From: Micromonospora sp. WMMD961
Lineage (GTDB): Bacteria > Actinomycetota > Actinomycetes > Mycobacteriales > Micromonosporaceae
NCBI RefSeq assembly: GCF_029626145.1
Contig: NZ_JARUBJ010000002.1
Span: forward strand, 2,949,501-3,013,500
DNA: 64,000 bases
Direction of reading: 5' to 3'
Notes under the pieces: generated by a model
Database searches by the model: none
What the model was told of the DNA's origin: nothing
Seen by the model: only the letters and a program-made list of their open reading frames with translations
Made by a program: the position numbers and the translations under genes
Shown here: positions 26,116-35,648 of the stretch, one piece after another
Position numbering within the stretch: position 1 is the stretch's first letter
Layout: the number at the start of each line of letters is the position of its first letter

Positions 26116-26988
26116 TCAGGCGTTGGGTCGACCGGGTACCTGGTCGTGCTGCGGACCGAGCTGGCTGATCTCGTACCCGTCGGGGTAGCTCTTGGCCCTG
26201 ATTCCCTCGGCGAACAACGGCGTGGTGCGCGGCGCTCCGAACCATCGCTGCAGCCGCGAGCGCACCTTGAGGGCGCCGTGCAGGCCGGCCCGGATCGGCC
26301 ATGCCGGCGGATCGACCCGCATCGCGCGCCGCAGCGGGGCGTCGTACATGGCGCTGACCAGCGCGTTCCCCAGCGGGCCAAGCATCCGGGGGATCCGGGT
26401 GAGCATCAGCATGCGGGTTGCCCGCTCGATGGCTGCCGCGTCGGCGTTGGGCTGTAGGTGAGCAGCGTCGTGGGCGTTGAACCAGGTTTCGAACTCGTCG
26501 TACGAACCGGGGATGTCCGTGATGCCCATCCGTCGGCCGAGCTCTCGGTAGAACAGGTGCGTGGCCCGCAGTTCGTGGCAGCAGGGTGGGCGCCAGCCGT
26601 ATTCCTGCAGCCATCGGGTCGGGATCACCACCAGGCAACCGAGGACGTAGCGGAAGTCGTCGTTGCTGATGTCGTACGGGCGGTGGATCTGGTTGACGCG
26701 CCGCAACGCGTCGCGCCCACGGGGTTGCTCGAAGCCGTTGAGCACCATCTCGTACATCAGCAGGCCGGTGTCGTCGATCCGCTTCTGGGTGCGTTCGGTC
26801 AGCTCTCCGGTGGCCGTGTGCACCGCGGCGATGGCCGGGACGGAGAAGGACCGGTTGAAGGCGAGGTTGAGGCCGAGTTTCAGGTCCCACGGGAACTCGT
26901 GGCGCAGCATGGTCTGGTAGATGTCCAGATAGTTGCGCTCGGGGTCCAGAGTCCGGATCCGGTCCAGGTTGGCGTAACGGCCTTTCAT
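26116..26988 (-). CDS. MpaB-like oxygenase family protein (DUF2236)
   Basis: A 290-residue helical protein. QIHRPYDISNDDFRYVLG, followed by IPTRWLQEYGWRP and HELRATHLFYRELGRRMGI, matches the DUF2236/MpaB family, which includes haem-binding oxygenases such as the latex-clearing protein. The ATG at 26986-26988 follows AGGAGAGG. It is convergent with the M48 gene, 53 bases apart. No haem partner or reductase lies nearby, so the reaction is unknown. Confidence 0.82.
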   Translation of the reverse strand: MKGRYANLDRIRTLDPERNYLDIYQTMLRHEFPWDLKLGLNLAFNRSFSVPAIAAVHTATGELTERTQKRIDDTGLLMYEMVLNGFEQPRGRDALRRVNQIHRPYDISNDDFRYVLGCLVVIPTRWLQEYGWRPPCCHELRATHLFYRELGRRMGITDIPGSYDEFETWFNAHDAAHLQPNADAAAIERATRMLMLTRIPRMLGPLGNALVSAMYDAPLRRAMRVDPPAWPIRAGLHGALKVRSRLQRWFGAPRTTPLFAEGIRAKSYPDGYEISQLGPQHDQVPGRPNA

Positions 26989-27173
26989 CGGCGGGCCTCT
27001 CCTACCGTCGGCTGCGGGGCGCATTCAGTCGCGAGCGCTCAGGTCCAGGCGAGTGTCTCAGTGATGCGGAAGCCACGGCGCAGCCAGGGGCACCCGCAGA
27101 TTTTCGCGAAGTCCCGGCCAGCGTCATCGTCGACGTGACTCACGACGGTTGCTGGACGAGTCAGCTGACGGAC

Positions 27174-28097
27174 CTACCCGAGTAGCGTCGCCGCCGCGGC
27201 CAGGGTGGCCAGCGACAGCGTCGTGGTCACCGCCACCGCCCGGTTGACGACCGTCTCGCCGACGCCGTACTCCTGGCTGTAGATGAAGGTGTTCTGCGCT
27301 GTCGGCAGGCCCGCGCACACCACTACGGCGAGCAACTGCGGCGTGGACAGGTGCAGGGCCAGGCCGGCCGTGTACGCGATGATCGGCTGTACGACGAGCT
27401 TCAGCGCGGTGATCACGGTCAGTTCGGCCAGCTCAGCCGGCTCTGCCCACGACGGCGCCGTCCGGTGCAGTGACGCGCCGAGCGCGACCAGGGCGGCTGG
27501 AACCGCGGCGCCCGACAGCAGGGTGAGCGACGCGCTGGCGGTCGACGGCAGGTGCAGGCCGGTAGCCGAGCAGGCGACACCGAGCAGCGACGCCAGGATC
27601 ACCGGGTTGCGTACCGGTAGGGAGGCGATACGGCGGACCCGTACCCGCCCGGACGGGTCGCTGTGCCGGTCCAGGGCGACCAGGATCACCGGCGTCACCA
27701 CCAGTACCTGCAGCAGCACCACCTCGGCCAGGAACGACACGTCGCCGAGGACCTGCGTGGCGATCGGGATGCCGAGGTTCGCCGAGTTCACGTAACCGGC
27801 GGCCATGCCCCAGATCGGCCGTTCGCCGCGTGTGCGACCGAACAGCCGGCTCGCGCCGACCCACCCGAACCCGACGACCGCGGCGGTGCTCACCGCGAAG
27901 GCGAGCAGCGGGCGACCGGCGAATCCGGATAGCGGCATGCGGGACAGGGCGAGGAACAGGGCGGACGGCATCGCGAGATGGAACACGAACCGGCCGAGCA
28001 CCGACGCCACCGCCTCGCCCAGCAGGCCCCAACGACAGGCGATGTAGCCGACGGCGGTGAGGATCCAGACCGGTATGAACGCCGACACCAAGCTCAT
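27174..28097 (-). CDS. AEC family (auxin-efflux-carrier-like) transporter
   Basis: A 307-residue polytopic protein with about ten membrane segments in two five-TM halves. The N-terminal PVWILTAVGYIACRWGLL, the NSANLGIPIATQVLGD motif in the first half and GLPTAQNTFIYSQEYG in the second half are typical of AEC carriers, which move small organic acids such as malate or malonate. ATG start at 28095-28097. It stands alone; the substrate is unknown. Confidence 0.88.
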   Translation of the reverse strand: MSLVSAFIPVWILTAVGYIACRWGLLGEAVASVLGRFVFHLAMPSALFLALSRMPLSGFAGRPLLAFAVSTAAVVGFGWVGASRLFGRTRGERPIWGMAAGYVNSANLGIPIATQVLGDVSFLAEVVLLQVLVVTPVILVALDRHSDPSGRVRVRRIASLPVRNPVILASLLGVACSATGLHLPSTASASLTLLSGAAVPAALVALGASLHRTAPSWAEPAELAELTVITALKLVVQPIIAYTAGLALHLSTPQLLAVVVCAGLPTAQNTFIYSQEYGVGETVVNRAVAVTTTLSLATLAAAATLLG

Positions 28098-28479
28098 GGG
28101 GGCGTCACCGGCGGGCCTGCGCCGCGCTTTCGCCGGTCTTCAGATACACCGACGCGCCCAAGGTACCGACCACGCCGCCGGGGGTTGTCCACGGGCACGT
28201 CGACCGGGAAGCCACGCGCTCAGCCTCGCATCCCGTCCGGACCGAACAAACATCCCGCTCATCCGCGGCGTCACGTCACTGACTGTCCCGCCTCGGCACC
28301 GTCGGGTTGCGCGCGGAGGGAGGCAGCGAGTTCGTCCTGCTGTCGAAGCCGAGTAACAGTCGGCGCGGAGCGGCTGGCACCGCACCCGGCGACCCTGTTC
28401 GCCCACTCGATCCAGACGGGTGGTCACCTACGACCCTTCAGTGCTTACCGCCCGGCGGTTCTGTGCATAGCCTGCTCGA
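28098..28479. other. 382-base gene-free region
   Basis: Upstream of both the AEC gene (leftward) and the membrane-protein gene (rightward). I see no open frame with family character, no strong hairpin and no clear repeat. It presumably holds two divergent promoters. Confidence 0.5.
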
Positions 28480-29139
28480 ATGAGGCGCCCCCGGAACGTC
28501 ATGAGAGTGGTCATCGGCGGGGTCGCACTGTTTCTGTTCCAGTATTTCGAGGAGAAGGTGGCGAAGCAGCTCACGTTCGCCTTGTACATTCTCACCCTGT
28601 TCGTCGAAACCTGGTTCACCGACAACGCCAAGAAGATCAAGGCCGGACGGGGGAGCGGAGGCAGCCCCGCCTCCCCGGTGTCCGTGCCCGGGCAGACGTG
28701 GCCGTCCTCGCTGCCGTCGGACCGGTCCACCTTCGGGGATTTCCTCTCGGTCCTGGCGATCTTCATTCCGTCGGCCATCATGGCCGACTCGTTCTTCTTC
28801 ACCGACTGGCTCGACCTTCCCGCGACGTCACCAGGTCCGGGTGAACTCGACCTCGGCGCCATCGCTGTGGTGGTGAAGATCGTGGCCTCGGTGCTCGCAC
28901 TGGGGATCGCATTCCTGGGACCGGTGGTCGTCAGCGTCTTCTCGTACATCGGGCTGACGTCCTGGATGGAGGAGCGGACCGCCGACCGCAGAAGAGCCGC
29001 AGGGGAACCTGCCACGCAAGCCGTAGGGGCCGGCTGTCTCGCCCTCGTGCCGGCTGCGGTGGTCCTGCTCCTCGGCTACGGTCACTTTCTCCTGAGCTAT
29101 GCGTTCTACGAGGCGATCGGTGCACTCAGGACGCAGTGA
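28480..29139 (+). CDS. unknown four-TM membrane protein
   Basis: A 219-residue protein with hydrophobic stretches near residues 8-45, 85-105, 125-155 and 185-210, and a Gly/Ser/Pro-rich loop near 60-80. No family recognised. ATG at 28480 has no clear ribosome site; a second ATG 21 bases on is equally weak. Between two strong intergenic elements and convergent with the subtilase gene. The codon pattern and regular helix spacing support a real gene. Confidence 0.65.
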   Translation: MRRPRNVMRVVIGGVALFLFQYFEEKVAKQLTFALYILTLFVETWFTDNAKKIKAGRGSGGSPASPVSVPGQTWPSSLPSDRSTFGDFLSVLAIFIPSAIMADSFFFTDWLDLPATSPGPGELDLGAIAVVVKIVASVLALGIAFLGPVVVSVFSYIGLTSWMEERTADRRRAAGEPATQAVGAGCLALVPAAVVLLLGYGHFLLSYAFYEAIGALRTQ

Positions 29140-29140
29140 G

Positions 29141-29188
29141 GTGGTCAGAGCCGCCCCGGCAACCCTGCTCCGGTGCGGCTCTGACCAC
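29141..29188. terminator. bidirectional 14-bp hairpin
   Basis: GTGGTCAGAGCCGC at 29141-29154 pairs exactly with 29175-29188 around a 20-base loop. It lies between convergent genes, two bases after one stop and 15 bases from the other, so it probably terminates both. Confidence 0.8.
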
Positions 29189-29202
29189 TGTCCGCGGCTA
29201 CC

Positions 29203-32200
29203 TCACCGGCGAGGGTCCTCCTGGACCTTCAGGGCGTTGAGGATCGGGTCGCTCTCGCCCTTCTCACGGCGAAGCTCGATCGTCAGATCGCCACCGGCGT
29301 GTTCGACGGTGACCGCGTTCGTGTCTGCGGTCTTCGCACCCACCTTCGCCTGCACGTCGTGGTCGTGGAGCACCACCTTGCCGTCGGCCAGCACATCGAA
29401 GGCGCGGTTGCCGGCCTTTACCTTCTCGATCTCCGCGAAGTCGAGGCCGATCCGGTACGTCCCGGCAGGGGCGTTCTTGAACACGTAGCTGAACGTCTTG
29501 CCGCTCCGCTGGGTGCGGAACAGCGCGTCGTCCTCGGTGCCGGCGATGTCGGCCCTGGTGGAATGCGCCTTGCCGCCGACGTGACCCCACGGCCGCGAGC
29601 CGAGCCCCTGGTCGGGCGACCAGAAGAAGCCGTCGGCACCGACGTACCCGGATCCACCGACGTCGACGCCCTTCCAGTAGGCCGAGGTCGCCACACGGAC
29701 CGGCTTGAGCTGGGCTTCGCCCTTGCCGGCGTTCGATGCCACGAGCAGGTCGCCGACGAGTACGCCGGGCTCGACGCCGGCGTTGTCGGCCGTCGCCGTA
29801 ACCGTGGTGGACGTGCCGGCCGCGAGGGTGACCGTGCCGGTTGCTGCCGCGCCCGTGAGGGTCAGCCACGGAAGGTCGGCGGCCTCGTGCCCACCGTCGC
29901 TGGTGCGCTTCTGCTCGCTGATCCGCACCTCGAGCGGGGCGGAGCCGGTGTTGGTCACCGTCACGTCGGCCGTCGCTTTCTGGTCCTTGTCGAGGAGCCA
30001 GTCGACGTCAGCGCCAGTGACGGTGGCGACGCCCGTGGTCAACGCCGTGTCGACAGTCTCGGCCTGATCCTTCTTGGCGATGGTCACCGGGTGGCTCGCG
30101 GTGACGTAGTTCGGCGCGTCGACCTGTACGGTGTTCTCGCCGACCAGCGCCTGGGCCTTCCACCGGCCCTTCGCGTCGGTCGTGATGACCCGCTCACCGG
30201 CCGGCCCCTTGAGCGTGACGATCGCGCCCTCGATCGGCTTGCGGTCGTTCGCGTCGGTGACCGTGCCCTCGATCGTGCCGGCGGCGGGCAGGGTGTACTC
30301 CAGCCCCAGACCGGCCTTCAGGATGGGCTGGTTGAAGGAGTACTGGCTCGCGGGGTTGCGGTTCAGGCTCTCCACGCCGACCGTCGCCGACGAGCCCTTG
30401 GTGAGGGGGTTGTCGCCGCCGACGCCGTCGCCGTACCCGATCTGGATCCGTCCGTCCGCGATCAGGGTGACCGAGAAGCTCACGCGGGCCGTGCGGTCAC
30501 TGTAGAACGCGACGTTGCGCCACTCGACGACCTGCGCCGCCAACCCGTCCACCTCGGTCGTGCCGAAGTAGATACCCGCCTCGTCGTCGACGATGAGGTC
30601 GTCCCAGAGCGGATAGATCGCGTCGATCGGGTACGGCGACGGCAGTGCCGTGTTGTTCCCCGACGTGCTGGCGCGGTCGAAGGCCAGCGTGCCGTTCGTC
30701 GTCACGCACACGCCGTCCCACGCCGTGTCGTAGAACGGTTGCAGGAAGCTGGAATCAAACCACAGGGGGCCGCACAGGTCGTCGCCGTGCCACCCGGACT
30801 CCTGCGTGCCCTGGCGGTAGAGCCCGTCGGTCACCTTCATCGAGTACGAGCGACCGGCGGGGGACACCGGCACCGGGCCTGGCTCCGGCTCCTCGGGCTG
30901 AGGCTCCGGCTCCGCCTCGTCCCCGCGCGGGTCGAGCGTCACCCGCAGCGCGGCGATGGTCGGAGGTTTCAGGCCCTTCGAGCCCCGCAGTTCCACGGTC
31001 AGCGGACCACCCTCGTGCTTGACGACGGCGGTGCGCCAGTCGGCGACGTCCGACCCCACCGCCCCAGCCGGGTCGTACGCGTAGTCCGTCAGCGTTCCGC
31101 CCACGAGGACGTCGAACACCCGCTTGCCCTTGGCCACCTTCTCGATCTCGGCGAACCCGAGGTCGACCGCGTAGGTGCCCTTGGGCGCGTCGGGGAAGCG
31201 GTAGAACAACTGCTTGTCCGATGTGGTGCGCTGCGACTGGAACAGGATGTCGTCCGTCGTCCCGTCGATTCCGTTCTTCGTGGCGGTGACCTTCGTCTTC
31301 CCCTCGTAACCCCACGCCTTCTTGCTGGCGGCCTGGTCGGCGAGCCAGGTGTAGCCGGAGCCGTCGGTGACCTTCGCGCCACCGGCGTTGACGCCGACCT
31401 GGTACTTCGTGGTCGTGAGCGTCACCGGTACGTAGGTCTTGGACTGGCGTCCCGAGTCGGACCTGACCACGATGTTCGCGCCGAGGACGCCCAGCTTGGC
31501 GCCCTTCGCGGAGATCGAGACCTTGACGGTCGTCGACTGACCCGGGGCGAGGGTGCCGCCGGTCGAGGAGAGCGACAGCCACGGCAGGTCGGTGACCAGG
31601 TCGTCCTCGACGTCGACAAGTACGACGTCGTCGGCGAGCTGGTCGGCCGCCCACAGCGCCCCGGTCGAGTCGGTCTCCAGGCCGCCGCCCTGGCCCGCCT
31701 TCTGGCCGGGGAACCACCACGCGTTCACCAGCGCGCAGTCGTCGGGGTCGACCTGCAGCAGGCGGGTGGGCCTGTTCGAGGTGAGGTCGGTGTACCAGAT
31801 GGTGTCGGACGCCTGGTTGTAGGCCAGGCCCATCACCTCGGGCAGCGGCGGGGTGCAGAAGGACAGCAGCGCACCCGGGTTGTCGTGCGACGTCCCGGCG
31901 ACGGTGCCGATCATCCCGTTCCTCCGGCCGCCGACGTAGAACACGTCCTGGATCGGGTTGTAGGCGAGGCCGGTCAGCTGCAGTGTGGACCAGTCACCCT
32001 TGATCTGCCGGGTCTCCTTCCCGGTCGTGCGGTCGAAGCAGTGAATGAAGCTGGCCGGGCTGTCCTCCATCTGGCACATGTCACCGGTCTTGGTGTCGAG
32101 CGCCATGTCGAACGCCCGGTACGCGGGGTTCCACGAGGCGTCGAAGACCTTTCCGGTCGGCTTGCCCGTCACCGTGTAGGCGGTGTTGGTCCGCTTGTTG

Positions 32201-35200
32201 TAGTCGTGGACCCAGACGTCGCCGTCGTACCCGATGCCGGAGGGCTCTTTGTCTTCGATCGTGCCCGGGATGGCGATCCGGGTGATGACGTCGCCGCCGG
32301 AGGTCGTGCCGACCTTGCCAGCCGCCTGTGCCTCGGCGGCGCTCGACGTCGCCGCCTTGCCGTCGACGTTCGACGGCTTCATGCCGCTCGCCCCGGACCT
32401 CCACGCCGTGAGGTCGATCGTGCTGGCCGCGCCCTTGCCGGTGCGCGCGGTGGTGCCGGCGGCGTCGAGGTCGGGGTGGCGCGCCGCCTCACCCAGGTTG
32501 TACGTGAGTGGGGCGGAACCGTTGTTGGTCAGCGTCAGCGAGCCCACGCCGTTCTGGTCGGCGCCCAGGAGCGCGTCGAGGCCGTCGGCCTTCAGGCCGG
32601 CGACGCCCGTGGTCAGACGTGCGTCGATCGTCGCCTTCGCATAGAGCTTGTCGAGGGAGAAGGGGTATGCCGCGGTCGTGTAGTTCGGCGTGTCGACAGT
32701 CATGGTGTAGTCGCCGACCGGAAGCTGGCGATGCACGATGCCGGTCCCGTCGGTCGTGACGGTCTCGACCAGCCCGGACTTGTTCGTGAAGGAGACCTTG
32801 GCCCCGGCCACCGGCAGCCCGTCGTTCTGGTCGACGACTGTCGCGTCGAGGTACCCGAAGTCAGGCAGGTCGTAGGTGACGATCATCCCGTCGCGCAGCA
32901 CCGGGGCGCTCTCGGAGAACCGGATGCCGTCGACACCGGCCCAGCCCTGGATGCCGGTGGTGGCGTGCGCGCCGGCGGTCACCGGGTCGTCGGTTCCGAT
33001 GCCGTCGCCGTAACCGAAGATCACCGTGCCGGATCGGGTGAGCGTGGCCGAGAAGTTGACCGGCTCGGTGTACTCCGACCGGTCCGGATAGGCCCACAGT
33101 TTGGCGTTGCGGTACTCGACGACGAACGCGTCCTCACCGTTGACCTTGGTGGCTGCCGTGAACACTCCGCCGCCGGGGGCGAACTCGACCGGGGTCTGGA
33201 CGTAGAAGGGGAAGATGCCCGCTCCGCCGTTGCCGGGTCCGGTGCTGGTGTCCGGGGAGATCACGCCGCGCCGGCCGACACCGAGGGTGTCGTGGCTGCC
33301 GTTGTAGAGCGCGACCGGGAACGGCAGCTTCACCGTCGCCCACACGCCGCTGGTGAAGGCGACCGGGTCGGTTCCGCGCAGGTACTCGCCGTCGGAGACG
33401 GCGCAGCTGTAGCCGCCCTTGTCGACGACGAGCCCGACGGGGATCTCGCGCGACTCGTTCTGCGCGCCGACGGTCAGCGGGACCGCCGTGGCCGAGAAGC
33501 AGGCGTTGGGTTTGACGGTCAGAGTGTACCCGCCCTCGGGGACAGCGCCGATCGTGAACGCGCCGTTGGCGTCCGTGCGTACCGGCTTGAGCGGCGTGTC
33601 CTTGACGGAGACGTCGGCGTTCGGGACGGGCCGCTTCTTGTCGTCGACGACCCTGCCGCTGATGTCGTGCTTCGCGGCGGCGGTGAGCGGCAGCTTGACG
33701 GAGGTGTCCTGGCCGAGGGAGATCGTGACGTCGGCGGTCGCGGTCAGGTAGCCGAAGACCTTGGTGCTGAGCTGGTAGTCGCCGACCGGGAGGTTCGTGG
33801 TGAACCGGCCGTCCTTGTCGGTGCCGATCGAACGGCTGAACGGTCCGCTGATCGTCACCTCGGCGGCGGGGACCGGGGTGCCGTTGGCGGTGACCACACC
33901 GGTGAGGGTGCCGCCCTTGCGGGGGGCGAGTTCGAGCAGGCGGACGAGGTCGAGCCGCCCCTCGCCGTACTTGTTGTTGACCTCGGCGGTCCCGCCGCAC
34001 TCGGTGTCGTCGACGTCGACGGCCGACTCCCCGAGCAGGCGGCGGGTCTCCTCGACCTGCCCGATCAGGGTCGGGTCGTAGCTCCACAGCGCCGCGACGG
34101 CGCCGGCGACGTGGGGGGCCGCCATCGAGGTGCCGGACATCTCGACGTAGCTGTTACCCGGGTACGACGAACGGACCCCGTCGCCCGGAGCGGAGATCTC
34201 GGGCTTGATCCGGCCGCCTTCGCCCTCGCCCTTGCGGGAGAACAACGCGAGCGTGCCGTCCGAGGAGTAGGCGCCGACGGAGTAGGCACTCACGGCGGAG
34301 CCGGGCGAGGAGACGGTGTCGCAGGCCGCGTACGGCACGGTGTTGCCCGATGACCAGACGCTGAAGATGCCCGCCGCGCTCCAGGCCTCGTCGACGGCCT
34401 GGAAGAAGTCGTCGAAGTTGTGCTCGATGTCCTGGCCCCAGGAGTTGTTGACGACGTGGGGGCGCTTGGACGGGTCGGGGTTGTTGCCCTGGACGTCGGT
34501 CGGCGCGAGCAGCCACCAGCCGGACCGCAGCAGCGACTCGGCGCCGGTGCTGTCGCAGCAGCCGTTCGTCGCGATCCACTGCGCGTCCGGGGCGACGCCG
34601 ACGTGATTGGTGCCGTCGTCGCCGACCATGGTGCCCATGGTGTGCGTGCCGTGTCCGTTGTCGTCGCACGGTGCGCCCGTGCACGCCCCCCGGGTGGCCA
34701 TCCAGTTGTAGTTGTGGTCGACGGTGCCGTCGGCCTTCGTGCCGCGGTACTGGTGCGTCAGGGCGGGGTGGTCGAATTGGACGCCCGAGTCGAGGTTGGA
34801 CACGGTGATGCCCGCACCGGTGGCGCCCATCGCCCAGGCCTGCGGGGCGTGGATGGCCTCCAGACCCCACGTGGAGGTGCCCGCCTCGGCGGTGGCCTTC
34901 GGCGCGGAGGGGCGGGCGGCCTGGTCGGCGGGGACCTTCTTTTCCACGGGCTCGACCAGCGCGACCTGTGGCGTCGCGTGGATCTCGGCGACCTGCACCT
35001 TCGCGGCCACGTCGAGGGCGAGCTTCTCGGTGCCCCCCTTGACGAGAACGGCGTTGGCGATCGGGTACGAGGTGTACTTGACTCCTGCCCGGTCGAGTTC
35101 GGCGGAGACGGACGCCACCGAGTCCTTCGCCGCCGCGGCCAGCGCGTCGTAGACGAACTGACCACGAGCGGTCCAGTTGGCGATCTTCTTCGCCGGCCCG

Positions 35201-35391
35201 AGGTCGGCCTTGGTCCCGAACGTGATCCAGAAGTCGGAAGCCGGAGATGTGCGGAAGCGGTCCTTCAGGCTCGACGCGATCTTCTTTGCGGCCGAGCCGG
35301 GATCCGGCTCGGCGGCGGACGCCGACGACGGTTGGATGATGCTGAGGCCGACCACAACGGCCAGCGAGGCCGCGAGGGTTTTGAGTCTCAT
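29203..35391 (-). CDS. giant secreted subtilisin-like (S8) protease with duplicated accessory modules
   Basis: A 2062-residue exported protein. Signal peptide 1-27, propeptide to about 165, then an S8 catalytic domain with Asp201 (NLDSGVQ), His247 (NGHGTH), oxyanion Asn350 and Ser422 (GTSMAAPH), as in bacillopeptidase F-type enzymes. Carboxypeptidase-regulatory-like beta domains follow (490-660). A module of beta-sandwich, regulatory-like repeat, Ig-like repeat and malectin-like domain then occurs twice: about 665-1482 and 1514-2060. A beta-propeller-like stretch (about 1036-1257, with repeated LAYN motifs) is inserted in the first copy. The ATG has AAAGGAC upstream. The malectin-like domains suggest glycan binding, so it may degrade glycoproteins or cell-wall-bound protein. 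Confidence 0.9.
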   Translation of the reverse strand: MRLKTLAASLAVVVGLSIIQPSSASAAEPDPGSAAKKIASSLKDRFRTSPASDFWITFGTKADLGPAKKIANWTARGQFVYDALAAAAKDSVASVSAELDRAGVKYTSYPIANAVLVKGGTEKLALDVAAKVQVAEIHATPQVALVEPVEKKVPADQAARPSAPKATAEAGTSTWGLEAIHAPQAWAMGATGAGITVSNLDSGVQFDHPALTHQYRGTKADGTVDHNYNWMATRGACTGAPCDDNGHGTHTMGTMVGDDGTNHVGVAPDAQWIATNGCCDSTGAESLLRSGWWLLAPTDVQGNNPDPSKRPHVVNNSWGQDIEHNFDDFFQAVDEAWSAAGIFSVWSSGNTVPYAACDTVSSPGSAVSAYSVGAYSSDGTLALFSRKGEGEGGRIKPEISAPGDGVRSSYPGNSYVEMSGTSMAAPHVAGAVAALWSYDPTLIGQVEETRRLLGESAVDVDDTECGGTAEVNNKYGEGRLDLVRLLELAPRKGGTLTGVVTANGTPVPAAEVTISGPFSRSIGTDKDGRFTTNLPVGDYQLSTKVFGYLTATADVTISLGQDTSVKLPLTAAAKHDISGRVVDDKKRPVPNADVSVKDTPLKPVRTDANGAFTIGAVPEGGYTLTVKPNACFSATAVPLTVGAQNESREIPVGLVVDKGGYSCAVSDGEYLRGTDPVAFTSGVWATVKLPFPVALYNGSHDTLGVGRRGVISPDTSTGPGNGGAGIFPFYVQTPVEFAPGGGVFTAATKVNGEDAFVVEYRNAKLWAYPDRSEYTEPVNFSATLTRSGTVIFGYGDGIGTDDPVTAGAHATTGIQGWAGVDGIRFSESAPVLRDGMIVTYDLPDFGYLDATVVDQNDGLPVAGAKVSFTNKSGLVETVTTDGTGIVHRQLPVGDYTMTVDTPNYTTAAYPFSLDKLYAKATIDARLTTGVAGLKADGLDALLGADQNGVGSLTLTNNGSAPLTYNLGEAARHPDLDAAGTTARTGKGAASTIDLTAWRSGASGMKPSNVDGKAATSSAAEAQAAGKVGTTSGGDVITRIAIPGTIEDKEPSGIGYDGDVWVHDYNKRTNTAYTVTGKPTGKVFDASWNPAYRAFDMALDTKTGDMCQMEDSPASFIHCFDRTTGKETRQIKGDWSTLQLTGLAYNPIQDVFYVGGRRNGMIGTVAGTSHDNPGALLSFCTPPLPEVMGLAYNQASDTIWYTDLTSNRPTRLLQVDPDDCALVNAWWFPGQKAGQGGGLETDSTGALWAADQLADDVVLVDVEDDLVTDLPWLSLSSTGGTLAPGQSTTVKVSISAKGAKLGVLGANIVVRSDSGRQSKTYVPVTLTTTKYQVGVNAGGAKVTDGSGYTWLADQAASKKAWGYEGKTKVTATKNGIDGTTDDILFQSQRTTSDKQLFYRFPDAPKGTYAVDLGFAEIEKVAKGKRVFDVLVGGTLTDYAYDPAGAVGSDVADWRTAVVKHEGGPLTVELRGSKGLKPPTIAALRVTLDPRGDEAEPEPQPEEPEPGPVPVSPAGRSYSMKVTDGLYRQGTQESGWHGDDLCGPLWFDSSFLQPFYDTAWDGVCVTTNGTLAFDRASTSGNNTALPSPYPIDAIYPLWDDLIVDDEAGIYFGTTEVDGLAAQVVEWRNVAFYSDRTARVSFSVTLIADGRIQIGYGDGVGGDNPLTKGSSATVGVESLNRNPASQYSFNQPILKAGLGLEYTLPAAGTIEGTVTDANDRKPIEGAIVTLKGPAGERVITTDAKGRWKAQALVGENTVQVDAPNYVTASHPVTIAKKDQAETVDTALTTGVATVTGADVDWLLDKDQKATADVTVTNTGSAPLEVRISEQKRTSDGGHEAADLPWLTLTGAAATGTVTLAAGTSTTVTATADNAGVEPGVLVGDLLVASNAGKGEAQLKPVRVATSAYWKGVDVGGSGYVGADGFFWSPDQGLGSRPWGHVGGKAHSTRADIAGTEDDALFRTQRSGKTFSYVFKNAPAGTYRIGLDFAEIEKVKAGNRAFDVLADGKVVLHDHDVQAKVGAKTADTNAVTVEHAGGDLTIELRREKGESDPILNALKVQEDPRR

Positions 35392-35648
35392 CTGAGTCCT
35401 TTGACCTACAGGGGCTGATAGGGGTCGTGGCTCGTGTGGTCGTCGACACCGTCGACGTCGCGGGCGTCGGAGTCGTCACGGGCGCCGACGCGCGGCTCGC
35501 GGGACGGCTCGGGTGGTGGCCGGTGCTCGATGGCGGAGTCGTCACGCGCGGCAGGTCGTTCAGGCATGCATCGCCCTACGGCTATGGATCATGCAGTCAT
35601 GCTCGGGGCGGACGAGTGACCTTAGCTATCCGGCGGATACGTCAATTT
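35392..35648. other. promoter region of the subtilase gene
   Basis: 257 bases between the large regulator's stop and the protease start. I see no open frame of interest, no strong palindrome and no obvious terminator. Confidence 0.4.

Noticed and set aside
24734..26890. 718-codon leftward frame across the M48 and MpaB-like genes
   Set aside because: Antisense to a gene with an intact HELGH motif and out of frame with the MpaB-like gene; composition typical of a shadow.
29299..34353. Very long rightward open frame (1684 codons) opposite the subtilase gene
   Set aside because: Translation is Val/Gly/Asp/Arg-rich without motifs; it mirrors the GC-rich codon structure of the real gene on the other strand.
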